DNA from: JBGVMW01 sp045122835
GTDB taxonomy: Bacteria > Bacillota > Clostridia > Lachnospirales > Lachnospiraceae
Length of the DNA: 23,747 bases
Assembly: GCA_045122835.1 (NCBI GenBank)
Contig: JBGVIB010000107.1
Coordinates: 1-23,747 of the forward strand
Reading direction: 5' to 3'
Of this stretch, positions 22,152 through 23,747 are shown one piece after another. A program made the position numbers and the translations under genes. Position 1 is the stretch's first letter; the number at the start of each line of letters is the position of its first letter. A model generated the notes under the pieces. The model ran no database searches and was not told where the DNA came from. It saw only the letters and a program-made list of their open reading frames with translations.

Positions 22152-23606
22152 ATGAGTAAGACAAGAACAAGATTTGCACCAAGTCCTACAGGAAGAATGC
22201 ATGTAGGTAATTTAAGAACAGCGTTATATGCGTATCTGATTGCAAAGCATGATGGAGGAGATTTCATGCTTCGTATTGAAGATACCGATCAGGAACGCTA
22301 TGTGGAAGGTGCTGTTGATATTATATATCGTACACTTGCAAATGCTGGTCTTGTACATGATGAAGGTCCGGACAAAGACGGTGGTGTTGGACCATATGTA
22401 CAGAGCGAGCGTATGGCATCTGGTATTTACATGGAGTATGCAAAGCAGTTAGTAGAAAAAGGAGAGGCATATTATTGCTTCTGTGATAAGGAACGTTTAG
22501 ATTCTTTAAAGACTGGTATCGGTGAGGATGGCAAGGAAATCACCGTATATGATAAGCATTGTCTTCATTTATCAAAGGAAGAAGTAGAGGCGAATTTGGC
22601 AGCAGGAAAGCCGTTTGTTATCAGACAGAATATGCCAACAGAGGGAACAACTACATTCCATGATGAAATCTATGGTGATATTACAGTAGATAACGCAGAA
22701 TTAGATGATATGATTTTAATTAAATCTGATGGATATCCTACTTATAACTTTGCAAATGTAGTAGATGATCATACCATGAATATCACACATGTCGTGCGTG
22801 GTAACGAGTACCTTTCTTCTGCACCAAAATACAATCGTCTGTATGAAGCATTTGGATGGGATGTACCAGTGTATGTGCATTGTCCATTAATTACAGATGA
22901 AACTCATAAGAAATTAAGCAAGAGAAGTGGTCATTCATCTTATGAAGATTTATTAGATCAGGGCTTTTTATCAGAAGCTATCATCAACTTTGTGGCATTG
23001 CTTGGATGGTGTCCGGAAGGTAATCAGGAGGTTTTCTCTTTGGAGGAACTGGTAAAAGCATTTGATTACCGTCATATGAGCAAATCACCTGCTGTATTTG
23101 ACATGACAAAGCTTCGCTGGATGAACAGTGAGTATATGAAAACCATGGATTTTGATAAGTTCTACGAGATGGCTGAACCATATATCAAGGAAGTGGTAAC
23201 AAAGAATTATGATTTAAAGAAAATTGCAGTAATGGTAAAGACACGTATTGAAGTATTTCCTGATATTAAGGAGCACATTGATTTCTTTGAGCAGGTACCG
23301 GAATATGACAATGCTATGTACTGCCATAAGAAGATGAAGACAAATGAGGAAAACTCCTTACAGCTGTTACAGGAAGTATTACCAGTGTTAGAGGCACAGG
23401 AGGATTTCTCTAATGATGCTTTGTTTGCAAAATTATCTGAGTTTGCAAAGGAAAAGGAATATAAGACAGGTTTCGTTATGTGGCCAATTCGTACCGCTAT
23501 GTCAGGTAAGCAGATGACACCAGGTGGTGCCACAGAACTTATGGAGGTTCTGGGTAAGGAGGAATCTGTTGCCAGAATTAAGAAGGCGATTGAGAAGCTT
23601 AGCTAA
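22152..23606 (+). CDS. gltX: Glutamyl-tRNA synthetase
   Basis: This 484-residue class I synthetase charges tRNA-Glu, and in many clostridia also tRNA-Gln for later amidation. It has TRFAPSPTGRMHVGNLRTAL (HIGH motif as HVGN), LRIEDTDQERYVEG, GYPTYNFANVVDDHTMNITH, VVRGNEYLSSAPK, and the KMSKS equivalent KKLSKR, followed by a helical anticodon-binding domain ending at VARIKKAIEKLS. The length is normal. The ribosome site before ATG 22152 is poor (GGGAAAC), so initiation may depend on the structured leader. The stop codon is followed within 4 bases by a GC-rich structured RNA, and no terminator of its own is seen. Confidence 0.97.
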   Translation: MSKTRTRFAPSPTGRMHVGNLRTALYAYLIAKHDGGDFMLRIEDTDQERYVEGAVDIIYRTLANAGLVHDEGPDKDGGVGPYVQSERMASGIYMEYAKQLVEKGEAYYCFCDKERLDSLKTGIGEDGKEITVYDKHCLHLSKEEVEANLAAGKPFVIRQNMPTEGTTTFHDEIYGDITVDNAELDDMILIKSDGYPTYNFANVVDDHTMNITHVVRGNEYLSSAPKYNRLYEAFGWDVPVYVHCPLITDETHKKLSKRSGHSSYEDLLDQGFLSEAIINFVALLGWCPEGNQEVFSLEELVKAFDYRHMSKSPAVFDMTKLRWMNSEYMKTMDFDKFYEMAEPYIKEVVTKNYDLKKIAVMVKTRIEVFPDIKEHIDFFEQVPEYDNAMYCHKKMKTNEENSLQLLQEVLPVLEAQEDFSNDALFAKLSEFAKEKEYKTGFVMWPIRTAMSGKQMTPGGATELMEVLGKEESVARIKKAIEKLS

Positions 23607-23609
23607 ATT

Positions 23610-23747
23610 GTGCCAGAGAGCGAAAATTCTGGTTTGTGGGGGTGTTGAATCATAGTCGCTACCCGGACGCCGGTTGCAGGCGAAGCAACTTCCACGCAGA
23701 CCGAAGCCAACGTTCCGGTGAACTAACTCCTAAGTCCGACTAAGACA
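23610..23747 (+). mobile_element. Probable 5' part of a group II intron (cut by the window end)
   Basis: Beginning GTGCC, 4 bases after the gltX stop codon, the sequence becomes GC-rich and strongly structured: CCAGA / TCTGG (23613-23632), AGTCG ... CGACT enclosing CCGGA-CG / CG-TTCCGG, and within it GTTGC / GCAAC. The wording GACCGAAGCCAAC and GTGAACTAACTCC is what I remember from domain I of clostridial group II introns. The first bases fit GUGYG only at four of five positions. The maturase gene would lie beyond the window. Another structured RNA is possible. Confidence 0.5.

Noticed and set aside
1..23747. CRISPR arrays, tRNA or rRNA genes, complete prophage or conjugative modules
   Set aside because: No regularly spaced repeats, cloverleaf ends, rRNA core sequences, or phage structural genes were seen by eye.

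Overview
The window looks like a chromosomal segment of a low-GC, anaerobic, gut-type Firmicute, most likely a Lachnospiraceae-type Clostridium relative. This is inferred from AT-rich DNA, strong AGGAGG-type ribosome sites, a high-molecular-weight rubredoxin, NifS/NifU-type iron-sulfur assembly, a prephenate dehydrogenase with an ACT domain, and a 484-residue glutamyl-tRNA synthetase. No rRNA, tRNA or CRISPR array was seen.

Left part (1-4300): the tail of a PIN-domain toxin-like gene is followed by a three-gene unit (small unknown protein, VanR-like response regulator, short two-TM histidine kinase) behind an operator of 11-bp phased direct repeats. A GNAT acetyltransferase follows. Next comes about 1.2 kb of wreckage: a CPBP/CAAX membrane protease without its first half, a GNAT tail, a membrane-peptide remnant, a frameshifted transposase fragment and a 167-bp MITE-like palindrome. 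The same phased operator recurs exactly at the broken protease, so that gene was probably a target of the regulator.

Middle (4300-18000): a methyl-accepting chemotaxis protein with a repeat-rich N-terminus; a secreted class-C beta-lactamase-family hydrolase with a membrane tail and a second VanR-like regulator lacking a kinase; a MATE exporter; a flavin reductase-rubredoxin; nifS-nifU; a membrane EAL phosphodiesterase with a degenerate GGDEF domain; convergent tyrA; and an aspartate kinase gene. Most units are separated by clear intrinsic terminators.

Right part (18000-23747): a visibly decayed sulfur-assimilation island. The apparent ancestral order is metY, HcyS-like sulfur carrier, HcyF-like E1 enzyme, HcyD-like JAMM protease, sulfate-binding protein, (missing genes), cysD, cysN. 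Only the carrier and E1 genes are whole. The others are joined by at least six deletions, several at short microhomologies, leaving open fusion frames. If real, they would abolish sulfate activation and the protein-thiocarboxylate route to homocysteine. A GGDEF-domain remnant and a structured leader with a strong promoter precede gltX. The window ends in a GC-rich structured RNA that looks like the 5' part of a group II intron inserted just after the gltX stop codon.

The main points for a second look are the phased operator pair, the serial deletions in the sulfur island, the MITE in the chemoreceptor 5' region, the gltX leader and the putative intron.
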